From Candidatus Solincola tengchongensis (lineage in GTDB: Bacteria > Actinomycetota > Geothermincolia > Geothermincolales > RBG-13-55-18), in the NCBI GenBank assembly GCA_015711895.1, contig MU158607.1, positions 9,381-20,731 on the forward strand: 11,351 nt of DNA, in the 5' to 3' direction. Made by a program: the position numbers and the translations under genes. The first letter of the stretch is position 1; the number at the start of each line of letters is the position of its first letter. Below the pieces are notes generated by a model. It made no database searches. It was not told the origin of the DNA and saw only the letters and a program-made list of their open reading frames with translations. This document shows positions 1 through 6,542 of this stretch, piece after piece.

Positions 1-517
1 CCTTCCCGTCCACAACCACAGGGGCGGCCACGGACATCAGGAGCTCGGTCTGCGTGCCCTCACCCTCCCTGTGGAAGGGGATCATCCTGACCTCGTCCGC
101 GCCCAGGCCCTGGATACTCTCCTCTACCCGGCCCCGGTAAGCGGGGTCGGTGCTTCCCAGGAAGAGGCCGCCGGGATGGAAGAGGTTGAGGCGCTTGAAC
201 CCGGGGACCTTTATCTGCTTTCCGCCCAGTGCGGATCCCAACACCCCGGGAGCGGGACCCATGGCGTAGAGGGCGGCGGCAACCTCGGCCAGCACCTTCA
301 TCTGCATCTTCAGGGTGGGGACCCACACCCCCTCGATTATCCTCTGCACGTCATTGCCCACTCCAGCGACGTCCTTCTCCACCCGCTCCTTGATCATGGA
401 GCGGGCGACGACGTAGGAGGCCGTCCCAACGGACAGCCCGGCCACCAGGCCGGAGAGCATGACGGCCAGGAATATCCTGCCCCTCAGACTGGCGAAAACA
501 CTCCTCAGAAGGCGCAT
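1..517 (-). CDS. Membrane sensor protein with Cache-like domain, N-terminal part
   Basis: This is the first 172 residues of a protein whose 3' end lies beyond the left edge. I translated it from the minus strand starting at the ATG at 517, which is preceded by an AGAGG ribosome binding site. Residues 1-14 are basic (MRLLRS... RGR) and are followed by a membrane helix at about 15-38. A soluble extracytoplasmic stretch begins with an amphipathic helix (IKERVEKDV) and runs to the edge. The end, LLMSVAAPVVVDGK (159-172), matches the 'AAPV..DGK' strand pattern typical of double-Cache (dCache) ligand-binding domains. Such domains front histidine kinases, diguanylate cyclases and chemoreceptors. The output domain is outside the window, so the protein class is undecided. 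No ligand can be inferred. That it is a transmembrane sensor is fairly sure; the dCache assignment is moderately sure. Confidence 0.8.
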   Translation of the reverse strand, partial: MRLLRSVFASLRGRIFLAVMLSGLVAGLSVGTASYVVARSMIKERVEKDVAGVGNDVQRIIEGVWVPTLKMQMKVLAEVAAALYAMGPAPGVLGSALGGKQIKVPGFKRLNLFHPGGLFLGSTDPAYRGRVEESIQGLGADEVRMIPFHREGEGTQTELLMSVAAPVVVDGK

Positions 518-853
518 CCCGTCCCTCTCACGAACCCCCGTATCCCGCCGCGGCACTCCGCCGGGGAATACACGGACAAGACCTTTGCGCGTCCCCGCGG
601 CGTTCCTTGCATACCCCTACGATTATATCCCCTGGCTCGGCCTACGATTATATCCCCTGGCTTGGGAAAATCCCGAAGATCCGTGAAACGCCCTCCTTCC
701 ACGCCTGCCTCGCGGTGGGATAATCTAATGAGGAGGAAGCCGCGCCGTCGGGAAGCAAACGCATGGCGCCACGGCAACCGGGGTTCGGTAGGCGAGAGGC
801 TTCCCCGGGTTCGAAGAGGAACATCCGGGACTCGACCTCAGCCGGAGGGAAAA
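518..853. other. Intergenic gap between divergent sensor and DUF72 genes
   Basis: This 336-base gap separates two divergent genes and must hold promoters for both. On the minus strand it has two TATAAT boxes inside the 25-bp tandem repeat at 616-665. A small palindrome, GGGAAAATCCC, lies at 664-674. On the plus strand a GATAAT at 719-724 could be a -10 element for the DUF72 gene, but I see no good -35 at the right distance. The reading frame of the DUF72 gene happens to be open through this gap, but its translation here has no recognisable domain. Confidence 0.55.
616..665 (-). repeat. 25-bp tandem duplication, each copy with a TATAAT
   Basis: Two head-to-tail 25-bp copies occupy 616-640 and 641-665 and differ at a single base (CTCGG versus CTTGG near the end). 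On the minus strand each contains GGGGATATAATCG, so consensus -10 hexamers lie at 622-627 and 647-652, pointing toward the sensor gene starting at 517. Neither has a convincing -35 at 16-18 bp: the sequences there read CGGGAT and TAATCG. These may be tandem promoters or a duplicated regulator site. The duplication itself is directly visible; the promoter role is inference. Confidence 0.7.
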
Positions 854-1576
854 GTGGCCGAGCTCCGCGTGGGCACGTCGGGATGGCATTATCAGCACTG
901 GCAGGGCATCTTTTATCCTCCCCGGCTCCCGACCCGCGAGTGGCTGGATTTCTACTCCCGGCACTTCGACACCGTGGAGATAAACAACTCCTTCTACCGG
1001 CTCCCCGCGCCGGAGACCTTCGCCGCCTGGAGGGACAAGGTACCCGAGGGTTTCCTCTTCGCCGTCAAGGCCAACCGCTTCATCACCCACGTGAAGAGGC
1101 TGCGCGACCCCAAAGAGGCGCTTGCCAACTTCTTCCATAATATGAGCGGGCTCCGGGAAAAGACGGGCCCCATCCTCTTCCAGCTCCCTCCCCGCTGGAA
1201 GGCGGATCCCGGACGCCTGCGCGAATTCGTGCGCGCGCTCCCCTCCGGCCACCGCTACGTATTCGAGTTCCGGGATCCCAGCTGGTTCGTGCCTCAGGTC
1301 TACCGCGTCCTCGAGGATGCGGGGTGCGCCCTGTGCGCCGCGAGCTCTCCGGTGTTCCCGGAAGCCAGGGTGGAGACGGCAGATTTCGCCTTCCTCCGCT
1401 TCCACGGCGGCAAGGTCCTCTACGGCTCCAAATATTCAGTCGAGGAGCTCGCGGAATGGGCCGAGTATGCCCGCCGCTTGCTCGAGGAGGGAAGGGACGT
1501 CTACGCTTACTTCAACAACGACGCCTACGGCTACGCTCTGGAGGACGCCCGTACCTTCCTCGAGCTGGTCGGCTGA
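854..1576 (+). CDS. DUF72 family protein
   Basis: A 240-residue protein of the DUF72 (YecE-like) family, which adopts a TIM-barrel-like fold and has no firmly established reaction. Family landmarks are all present: GTSGW at residues 7-11, VEINNSFY at 41-48, FAVKANRFITH at 69-79, LFQLPP at 108-113, FEFRDPSW at 137-144 and YFNND at 219-223. The length is typical. I chose the GTG at 854 because it follows GGAGGG directly and the conserved domain begins six residues later. An in-frame ATG at 728 would add a basic, low-complexity leader that is foreign to the family. The gene stands alone on the plus strand between two minus-strand genes, converging on the flavodoxin gene. Family assignment is secure; biochemical role is unknown. 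Confidence 0.95.
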   Translation: MAELRVGTSGWHYQHWQGIFYPPRLPTREWLDFYSRHFDTVEINNSFYRLPAPETFAAWRDKVPEGFLFAVKANRFITHVKRLRDPKEALANFFHNMSGLREKTGPILFQLPPRWKADPGRLREFVRALPSGHRYVFEFRDPSWFVPQVYRVLEDAGCALCAASSPVFPEARVETADFAFLRFHGGKVLYGSKYSVEELAEWAEYARRLLEEGRDVYAYFNNDAYGYALEDARTFLELVG

Positions 1577-1694
1577 AAGCCCATGCCCCGCCGTCTCACA
1601 GTCACATAGCGGAAAGCTGCCCGAGGCGCGGCGCAAGCGAGCCGCCCGGCAACCGGTTATATGACCACCGGGCCAGGTAGCGCGGCATGGAATC

Positions 1695-1737
1695 GGAGAA
1701 AAGGGCCGGCCCCAACCCGCCGTCGTCCCCCTTCTCC
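1695..1737. terminator. Possible bidirectional terminator between convergent genes
   Basis: The arms GGAGAAAAGGG (1695-1705) and CCCCCTTCTCC (1727-1737) pair over about nine bases with a two-base bulge. The loop side holds a GGGCCGGCCC palindrome. The position, between the convergent ends at 1576 and 1782, suits transcription termination for both genes. There is no clear T-run on either side, so it is not a textbook intrinsic terminator. A second weak hairpin (CCGGT/ACCGG) lies around 1651-1669. Confidence 0.3.
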
Positions 1738-1781
1738 CGGCGGTGCTTCCATCCCGGATATCGGCGGTTCCGCCCGCCACC

Positions 1782-2255
1782 TCAGGCCTTGCGGGCCAGG
1801 CTGCGCCCCAGCTCTTCCAGGCGGGCGACATCCTCCGGAGAAGCCTGCGGACCCTTCCAGAGGCTGAGGGGGGCTCCCGCCTTCACCGCCACGCCCCTCA
1901 GCACCACCTTGGCCCCGCGACGGCGGAGAAGCCGGCGCAGGCGGCGGAGCGTGGCCTTGCCCCGGAAACCGGCATATGCGCTGAAGACCGTGGCCTTCTT
2001 GCCTTTGAGGGCCTTCCGGTCAAGCCCCTTTATGAACCTCTTCACCACCCGAGCCGGCCTGGCTCCCCGCGTGGGGCTGCCCACGGCCAATATGGTATAT
2101 TCTTCCAATTCCTGGGGCTGCAGGTTCTTTACCGGCTTGACGGTCACGCTGACCTTGCCGGCCTCCAGGCCCCTGGCCACCGCCTCCGCGGCCTCTGCGG
2201 TGTGTCCGGTCTTGGTGTGATAGACGACCAAGGCTTTTTTTCTTTTCCCGAACAT
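1782..2255 (-). CDS. Flavodoxin-like protein, highly basic
   Basis: A 157-residue single-domain flavodoxin-like protein, expected to bind FMN and carry electrons or act as a small reductase. The N-terminal strand ALVVYHTKTGHT (residues 8-19) contains the (T/S)xTGxT phosphate-binding loop. LAVGSPTRGARPA (57-68) and TVFSAYAGFRGK (89-100) correspond to the loops that flank the isoalloxazine ring. The ATG at 2255 follows AAGGAGGG at good spacing. By my count it has 37 Lys/Arg against 11 Asp/Glu, with an Arg-rich helix at 104-113 (RRLRRLLRRR). That is opposite to the acidic character of classical electron-carrier flavodoxins. It lies downstream of the kinase gene on the same strand but behind that gene's terminator, so it is probably a separate unit. 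A TATTAT at 2303-2308 with TTTGAA 16 bp upstream could be its promoter, overlapping the hairpin. The fold is sure; the partner is unknown. Confidence 0.9.
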   Translation of the reverse strand: MFGKRKKALVVYHTKTGHTAEAAEAVARGLEAGKVSVTVKPVKNLQPQELEEYTILAVGSPTRGARPARVVKRFIKGLDRKALKGKKATVFSAYAGFRGKATLRRLRRLLRRRGAKVVLRGVAVKAGAPLSLWKGPQASPEDVARLEELGRSLARKA

Positions 2256-2297
2256 GAGACCCTCCTTGCCTACACGGACTGCCCCTCCCAGGTACGT

Positions 2298-2339
2298 GGA
2301 AAATAATACCCACGGCGTCCGCCGTTCAAACCGCCGTGG
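2298..2339 (-). terminator. Intrinsic terminator of the histidine kinase gene
   Basis: Read on the minus strand, a perfect 8-bp stem CCACGGCG/CGCCGTGG (2332-2339 with 2310-2317) and a 14-base loop are followed at once by GTATTATTTT. This is a classical Rho-independent layout. It begins 17 bases after the TGA at 2357-2359, the original end of the kinase frame, but about 105 bases after the premature TGA at 2444-2446. Confidence 0.75.
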
Positions 2340-2356
2340 TCGAAGGCGCTCTACGG

Positions 2357-2443
2357 TCAGGTCCGGTCGGCATCCGGGTTGCTTTCCCCGTGGAGGGGAA
2401 GGGAGAAGGCCACCACCGCGCCCATACCCTCCTCGTCCTCCAC
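2357..2443 (-). pseudogene. Severed C-terminal tail of the histidine kinase
   Basis: Continuing the kinase frame past its TGA at 2444-2446 gives 28 further codons and then TGA at 2357-2359. The translation begins VEDEEGMGA and continues VVAFSLP, which is the normal end of a HATPase_c domain (pattern 'GGxxWVxSxxGxGxxFxFxLP'). The residue at the stop should be Trp, so TGG has become TGA by one transition. The tail has no ribosome binding site of its own and is unlikely to be made unless the stop is read through. Confidence 0.75.
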
Positions 2444-4162
2444 TCAGACCCGCCCCCCATGGGCCTCCACGTAGGTGCGCACGATGTAGAGGCCCAGGCC
2501 CAGTCCTCCCTCCATCCCCTCCGCCTTGCTCCTGGTGAACTTGTCGAAGAGCCTTTCCCGGTCCTCGGGCGGGATGCCGGGACCCCTGTCCTTGACCCTC
2601 ACCACCGCTTCCCCGTCCTGCACGTCGCCGGTGACCACGACGGACTCGCCGGGCGGGCTGAAGCGGAAGGCATTGTCCAGGAGGTTGATGAGCACCTGGC
2701 GTACCTTGTCCCAGTCCGCCTCCATCTCCAGCCGTCGTACCGAGGTCACCAGGTGGACGTTTCTTGCTCCCGCCGTCAGGGACATGGACCCCGCCACCTC
2801 CTGGAGCACGGACACCAGGTCCCCCGGCTGCGGGTTGAGAAAGATCTGCTCCGATTCTATACGGCTCATGTCCAGCACGTTCTCCACCATGCGGTTGAGC
2901 CTGCGGCACTCCCGGAGAACGTGGTCGATGCAGGAGAGCTTGCGGTCCTCGTCCATGCGCTCCCAGTGGTCCTTGAGGGCCGAGGCGTAGCTGTTGATGA
3001 CCGTGAGCGGGGAGCGCAGCTCGTGCCCCACGATACCCACCAGCTCCGTCTTCAGCCTGTCCAGCTCGCTCAACCTCCGGTTGGCCTCCTCCAGGAGTGC
3101 GTTCCTGCGCAACAACTCGAGCTCCATCTCCCTGGACTGGGTGACATCGCGGGCGATGACCAGGGCGGCCTCCTTCTCCGTGTGCAGCCGGGTCCCGGTG
3201 ATGGAGAGGATGACCGATTTGCCGTCCGGCCTCCGCAGGGTCACCTCATAGAACCTTATCTTCTCTCCCCGGAGGCCTCGCGACAGAGCGGAGAAAGCGC
3301 GCTCCATCTCCTGCGGGTCCAGGAAGTCAAGGTAGCCCTTGCCGAGCACGCGTTCTACCGGGAAACCAAGGACCTCTTCCGCGTCCGTGTTTATGGCCAG
3401 GATGTTTCCTTCCCGGTCCACGGTGAAAATCACGTCGTAGCTGTTGTCCAGCATCTTCCTGAACTTGGTCTCGGCCTCCTGAAGCCTTTTCTCCCGCAGC
3501 CCGAGCTCCTCCAGGGCGCGCATGTGCTCCTCCTTGGCCCGCAGAAGGCCGGCCACCAGGATGTCGTAGCCGAAGCAGGCCTCGAAGGCCAGCACCCCAT
3601 AGGTCTGAAAGCGCAGGGCCCACAAATCCCATATGATGTCTATAACCTGCAGGCAAGCCCCCAAGGTTATGGAGATCGCCCCCAGAAGGGCCAGGAGGTG
3701 CTGGCGGTCCCTCTGAAGGAGGTACTCACGTGCCATGAGGACGACGATGAGCGCGGTGGCCATCAGGAGGTAGGCCCCGAAAGCCAATTTCCACTTATTG
3801 GAAGGACTGAGGATTCCCAGGGCGGCGGCGACCATGAACACGGCGGAGGCGGGGAAAGCGGCGGCGTAGAGTATGCTGGTGAGACGTCTTTCCCCCAGGG
3901 AGTAGGTGGTGAAGAAATGCACGGCGAGAGCCACGCACAGCGAGCCCAGAGCCCAGCTGGTCGCGTCCACCCAGGATTCCCGGGTGAGCAAAGGATGGGC
4001 GAAGTCGAAGCCCTTCCAGACGGCGAGAGCGAGACAGAGTATCCCGAACAGGCGGCCGCGCAGATCCCTCCAGTAAGTGGCGAGGACTATCAGGCCCAGC
4101 AGGGCGGAACTCAAGACGGCGACGGTCTCCGTCACGTTGGTCGGGTTTATCTGCACTTGCAT
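2444..4162 (-). CDS. Seven-helix PAS sensor histidine kinase, truncated at the C terminus
   Basis: A 572-residue membrane histidine kinase. Seven hydrophobic segments fill about residues 13-205, resembling the HisKA_7TM-type sensor region. A coiled coil follows at 206-235, a PAS domain at 236-345 (DVIFTVDREGNILAIN), and a HisKA domain with VGHELRSPL and phospho-acceptor His380. The HATPase_c domain has an N box at 492-501 (INLLDNAFRF), a G1 box DRGPGI at 525-530, an F box LFDKF at 538-542 and a G2 box GGLGLGLYI at 552-560. The protein stops after AHGGRV, where family members continue WVE...G.G..F.F.LP. The stop is TGA in the Trp position, and the missing tail lies intact downstream. It therefore lacks the final strands of the ATPase domain. 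All catalytic boxes remain, so activity may be reduced or lost. The start at 4162 has only a weak GGGGG ribosome binding site. No response regulator is adjacent, so this is an orphan kinase in this window. Confidence 0.9.
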   Translation of the reverse strand: MQVQINPTNVTETVAVLSSALLGLIVLATYWRDLRGRLFGILCLALAVWKGFDFAHPLLTRESWVDATSWALGSLCVALAVHFFTTYSLGERRLTSILYAAAFPASAVFMVAAALGILSPSNKWKLAFGAYLLMATALIVVLMAREYLLQRDRQHLLALLGAISITLGACLQVIDIIWDLWALRFQTYGVLAFEACFGYDILVAGLLRAKEEHMRALEELGLREKRLQEAETKFRKMLDNSYDVIFTVDREGNILAINTDAEEVLGFPVERVLGKGYLDFLDPQEMERAFSALSRGLRGEKIRFYEVTLRRPDGKSVILSITGTRLHTEKEAALVIARDVTQSREMELELLRRNALLEEANRRLSELDRLKTELVGIVGHELRSPLTVINSYASALKDHWERMDEDRKLSCIDHVLRECRRLNRMVENVLDMSRIESEQIFLNPQPGDLVSVLQEVAGSMSLTAGARNVHLVTSVRRLEMEADWDKVRQVLINLLDNAFRFSPPGESVVVTGDVQDGEAVVRVKDRGPGIPPEDRERLFDKFTRSKAEGMEGGLGLGLYIVRTYVEAHGGRV

Positions 4163-4233
4163 CGGTCCACGCCCCCGTCTCAGGTTCCGGCGGGTGCTCT
4201 CGCCCCGTCTCCCTGGTCCGTTACTTCCATATT

Positions 4234-4257
4234 ATTCTAAACGACACACCGTTAGAA
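4234..4257 (-). promoter_or_regulatory. Candidate promoter and operator of the kinase gene
   Basis: On the minus strand, TAGAATAATAT (TAGAAT at 4234-4239) is the only AT-rich -10-like element upstream of the kinase, about 72 bases from its start codon. It lies inside an imperfect inverted repeat, TTCTAACG-GTGTGT-CGTTTAGAA (4235-4257), that covers the spacer. I see no good TTGACA-like -35, which would suit an activator-dependent or repressor-controlled promoter. Confidence 0.35.
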
Positions 4258-4479
4258 CGATAGGAGGCAGGCAACCCCGCAGAGCGACCTGGTCTTCCCG
4301 GTTTCTCCGCTGCGCACCGCTCAACAGGGGCTACGGCCAAGACTCTTGGGGGATCCGAGGTGCTTTCTTCCCCTAAGGCAAGAAAGACGTCAACACCTGT
4401 GTCGCATGGCCTCCGCATCCATTTCCCCACCGGGCGGAGAAGGGGCGCATCTCCGTCGCTATGCGCATCCGAAGAGGGA

Positions 4480-4505
4480 GCTTCTCCGCCATACGGTGGA
4501 GAAGC
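4480..4505 (-). terminator. Hairpin just beyond the desaturase 1 gene
   Basis: GCTTCTCCGCC (4480-4490), loop ATAC and GGTGGAGAAGC (4495-4505) form an 11-bp stem with one G·T pair. It lies 44 bases past the stop codon of the minus-strand desaturase. The position suggests a transcript end or mRNA-stabilising structure. The sequence after it on the minus strand is TCCCTCTTC rather than a T-run, so intrinsic termination is uncertain. Confidence 0.45.
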
Positions 4506-4549
4506 CCAAGCGGTTCCCGCCGGGGCCCGCAACCGCATACTCCCGCGCT

Positions 4550-6046
4550 TCAGCCGAAGTCGCGCTGTATGAGGTCGGCGGCAACCATCCCGGAACCCAC
4601 AGTAGGGGCGATTCCTCCCCCCAGATGAGTGGAAGCCCCGGTGAGGTAAAGGCCCCTGAACACCCTGGATCGCACCCCGGGCCGGAAAGCGGCGGTGCAG
4701 GTGATGTCGTTCTGCAGCCCGTAAACCGCGCCCTCGGGGTGGAGGAGCAACCTCTCGAAGTCCTTCGGCGTGTTCACCTTGGCCACCCGGATGTGGTCAT
4801 GCAGTCGCAGCCCGAAGCCGCGCTCTAAAAGCCCGAGCATCTTCTCCAGATACCTCTCCTTGTAAGAATCCCAATCCCCCTCCGCCAGGCGGTAGGGAGC
4901 GAAGGATACAAGGTTCAGGCAGTGATGCCCCTCCGGAGCCAGGGAGGGATCGGCGTGGGTGGGCCAGGAGATGAGCATGAAACCCCCGTCCGGCACGCGG
5001 CCGCTCAGGTAGTCCTCGAACCAGATGCGGTTCATCTCCTGCAGGGTGGCGTAACAGAAGGTGTGGTGAGCGTCCAGGTCCGGCCGGGCATCCAGACCCA
5101 ACATGATCATGGGCGCGGGTATGGAGACCCGGTAGCTCTTTATGGCCCGTTTTGCCCAAGCGGGAAGCCTTTCCTCCCCTATGAGCTCAAGGTAGAGGGT
5201 CTTGGCGTTGATGTTGGAGACCACGACGCGGGATTCTATGCGCGTCCCGTCGGCCAGCTCCACCCCCCGCACCCGCCTCCCGTCCGTGAGCACCCTGACC
5301 ACGCGCGAGTTGAACCTTATCTCCCCGCCGAACTCCCGGAGGGCAGTGGCGATGCCCTGGGGAATGGCGATCATGCCTCCCCGGGGGTAGAAGATGCCCT
5401 CGTGTTCGGAATAGGCGAGGAAGGCCACATACCCCGGGCACAGGGCAGGGGGCAGACCTATGAAGTAGGATTGCAGGCTCATGGAGGCGCGCACCGTGTC
5501 GCTCTTGAAAAAGCTGCACAGCACGCTCTCGAAGTTGAGCACCATGTACTTGAGGTACTTGGCCAGCTTGGGGTTGGCCAAGGCCACCCTGAGCATGTCC
5601 CTGAGGGAACCCATGGACTCGGTTATCACCTTCCCGAAGGCGAAGTTGACGGCATCGGAACCCACGGCGGCGAAGCGTTCCCAGGAACGCGCGTCCTCTT
5701 CGGAGAAGCGGGCGATGACCTGCCCGGTCTCCTCCACTGAGACGGGGTAGGAGAACCTCCTGCCGTCGGCGGTGACGAAACCGTAGATGGGGTCTATGGG
5801 GATGAAATCGATATAGTCCTTGGTCTCCTTACCCAATCTCCGAAAAAGGCCGTCTATGACCCAGGCCAGCTCCACGACGGAGGCCCCGATGTCGAAGCGG
5901 TAACCCTGGTGATCATATGAGGAGCAACATCCCCCCACCCGGTCGGTGTTCTCCAGGACCAGGGTGCGGAAGCCGCTGCGAGCCAGGTTGGCGGCGCAGG
6001 AAAGCCCTCCCAGCCCGGCCCCGATGACCACGGCGTCGTAGCCCAC
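4550..6046 (-). CDS. CrtI/CrtISO-like FAD-dependent oxidoreductase (desaturase 1)
   Basis: A 498-residue member of the phytoene desaturase / carotenoid isomerase / retinol saturase family, flavoproteins that desaturate, isomerise or saturate polyene lipids at the membrane. The N-terminal Rossmann motif is YDAVVIGAGLGG (residues 3-14) with Glu32 at the end of the second strand for the FAD ribose. It is followed by RVGGCCSSYDHQGYRFDIGAS. The C-terminal FAD signature GLYLTGASTHLGGG is at 465-478, with Leu where most CrtI enzymes have Pro. I start it at the GTG at 6046, behind AGGGGGTG; the conserved fold begins at residue 3. Upstream in-frame codons translate the preceding small gene out of frame. 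It starts 13 bases after the small membrane protein ends, so the two are surely co-transcribed. No crtB or crtE is near, so the substrate is not known. A carotenoid or other isoprenoid is the natural guess. Confidence 0.92.
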   Translation of the reverse strand: MGYDAVVIGAGLGGLSCAANLARSGFRTLVLENTDRVGGCCSSYDHQGYRFDIGASVVELAWVIDGLFRRLGKETKDYIDFIPIDPIYGFVTADGRRFSYPVSVEETGQVIARFSEEDARSWERFAAVGSDAVNFAFGKVITESMGSLRDMLRVALANPKLAKYLKYMVLNFESVLCSFFKSDTVRASMSLQSYFIGLPPALCPGYVAFLAYSEHEGIFYPRGGMIAIPQGIATALREFGGEIRFNSRVVRVLTDGRRVRGVELADGTRIESRVVVSNINAKTLYLELIGEERLPAWAKRAIKSYRVSIPAPMIMLGLDARPDLDAHHTFCYATLQEMNRIWFEDYLSGRVPDGGFMLISWPTHADPSLAPEGHHCLNLVSFAPYRLAEGDWDSYKERYLEKMLGLLERGFGLRLHDHIRVAKVNTPKDFERLLLHPEGAVYGLQNDITCTAAFRPGVRSRVFRGLYLTGASTHLGGGIAPTVGSGMVAADLIQRDFG

Positions 6047-6059
6047 GCGCCCACCCCCT

Positions 6060-6206
6060 TCAGATGAAGTAGCGGTAAGGCAGGTAGGGGACCTGTTTGC
6101 CGATGTGTGCCAGGTAGCGGCGCGTGCTCTCGTCCAGGGAGAAGTAAAGAGCCACAAGCGCCGCCAGGATGCCCGCTTTCAGCAGCCTTCCAAGCCTCTT
6201 CTCCAT
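6060..6206 (-). CDS. Small single-helix membrane protein, operon partner of desaturase 1
   Basis: A 48-residue protein that I do not recognise. The ATG at 6206 follows GAGGAGG at 7-8 bases, one of the best ribosome binding sites in the window. It begins MEKRLGRLLKAG (basic), then ILAALVALYFSL forms one short membrane helix (about 12-24). It ends with a polar and then aromatic tail finishing QVPYLPYRYFI. By the positive-inside rule the basic N terminus should be cytoplasmic. Its stop is 13 bases before the GTG of desaturase 1, so the two are translated from one message. This suggests a membrane anchor or accessory subunit for the flavoenzyme, by inference only. A longer frame starting at 6296 exists, but the added residues are basic and low-complexity and lack a ribosome binding site. 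Confidence 0.75.
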   Translation of the reverse strand: MEKRLGRLLKAGILAALVALYFSLDESTRRYLAHIGKQVPYLPYRYFI

Positions 6207-6542
6207 GTTCCGTCCTCCTCGCCTTGCCCGCTTTCCGTTTCTCCGACCCGCTTTCCCCGCCCGCGGCCCGGGAGCGTCTTTATCCGTGCCGGGCATTTTC
6301 TCCCGCCCTGCAACGGCTTACACGGGGACCCTCCGACCAGCGTTTCGCGGTCCCTCTTCGCTCACCTCCGCTCCGCGCCTCCGAGACCGTCACCCCGGCT
6401 TACACCATCCGACCCACCGCACTCTCCCGAGGCCTCTCACACGTGACCGCTCCCCAGCCCACAAGACCCCGTCCCCACGTCGATGCTCCCGGGCCCCGGA
6501 GTCCGGGCTGAATGCAACCCCGGGAATGCACCGGCGCTTTCA
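6207..6542. other. Gap between the two desaturase units
   Basis: This 336-base, C-rich (plus strand) gap separates two minus-strand units. I find no gene and no consensus promoter. The best -10-like element for the small-protein operon is GATAAA on the minus strand (6279-6284), with no good -35. It contains two direct copies of CGGCTTACAC at 6314-6323 and 6396-6405, each followed within 3-9 bases by CCGACC. A CCCGG-ACT-CCGGG hairpin on the minus strand just beyond desaturase 2 has no T-run. Confidence 0.4.

Larger units (their letters stand above)
4163..4549. other. Gap upstream of the kinase gene with hairpins and a candidate promoter
   Basis: This 387-base gap has no credible gene; the short open frames in it have no family features and no ribosome binding sites. 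It holds a likely promoter end near 4234-4257. Three hairpin-forming stretches lie at 4363-4386 (CTTTCTT/AAGAAAG), 4445-4466 (GCGCAT/ATGCGC, 10-base loop) and 4480-4505. The last lies just beyond the end of the desaturase gene. Confidence 0.5.

Noticed and set aside
71..853. Long N-terminal extension of the DUF72 reading frame
   Set aside because: The frame is open by GC-rich chance opposite the sensor gene. The translation has no domain, and a GGAGGG site sits right before the GTG at 854, where the DUF72 domain begins.
2444..2446. TGA recoded as Trp throughout the genome
   Set aside because: The DUF72, flavodoxin, both desaturase, small membrane protein and lipoprotein genes all end at TGA at family-appropriate lengths, and Trp residues elsewhere are TGG. 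Selenocysteine is also unlikely at a conserved Trp site.
2336..4240. Long plus-strand open frame opposite the histidine kinase
   Set aside because: It mirrors the kinase codons on the other strand, and its translation has no recognisable family. The kinase is unmistakable.
4221..4572. Short open frames on both strands in the gap before the kinase gene
   Set aside because: They have no ribosome binding site, a low-complexity Pro/Arg/Gly composition, and lie over hairpins.
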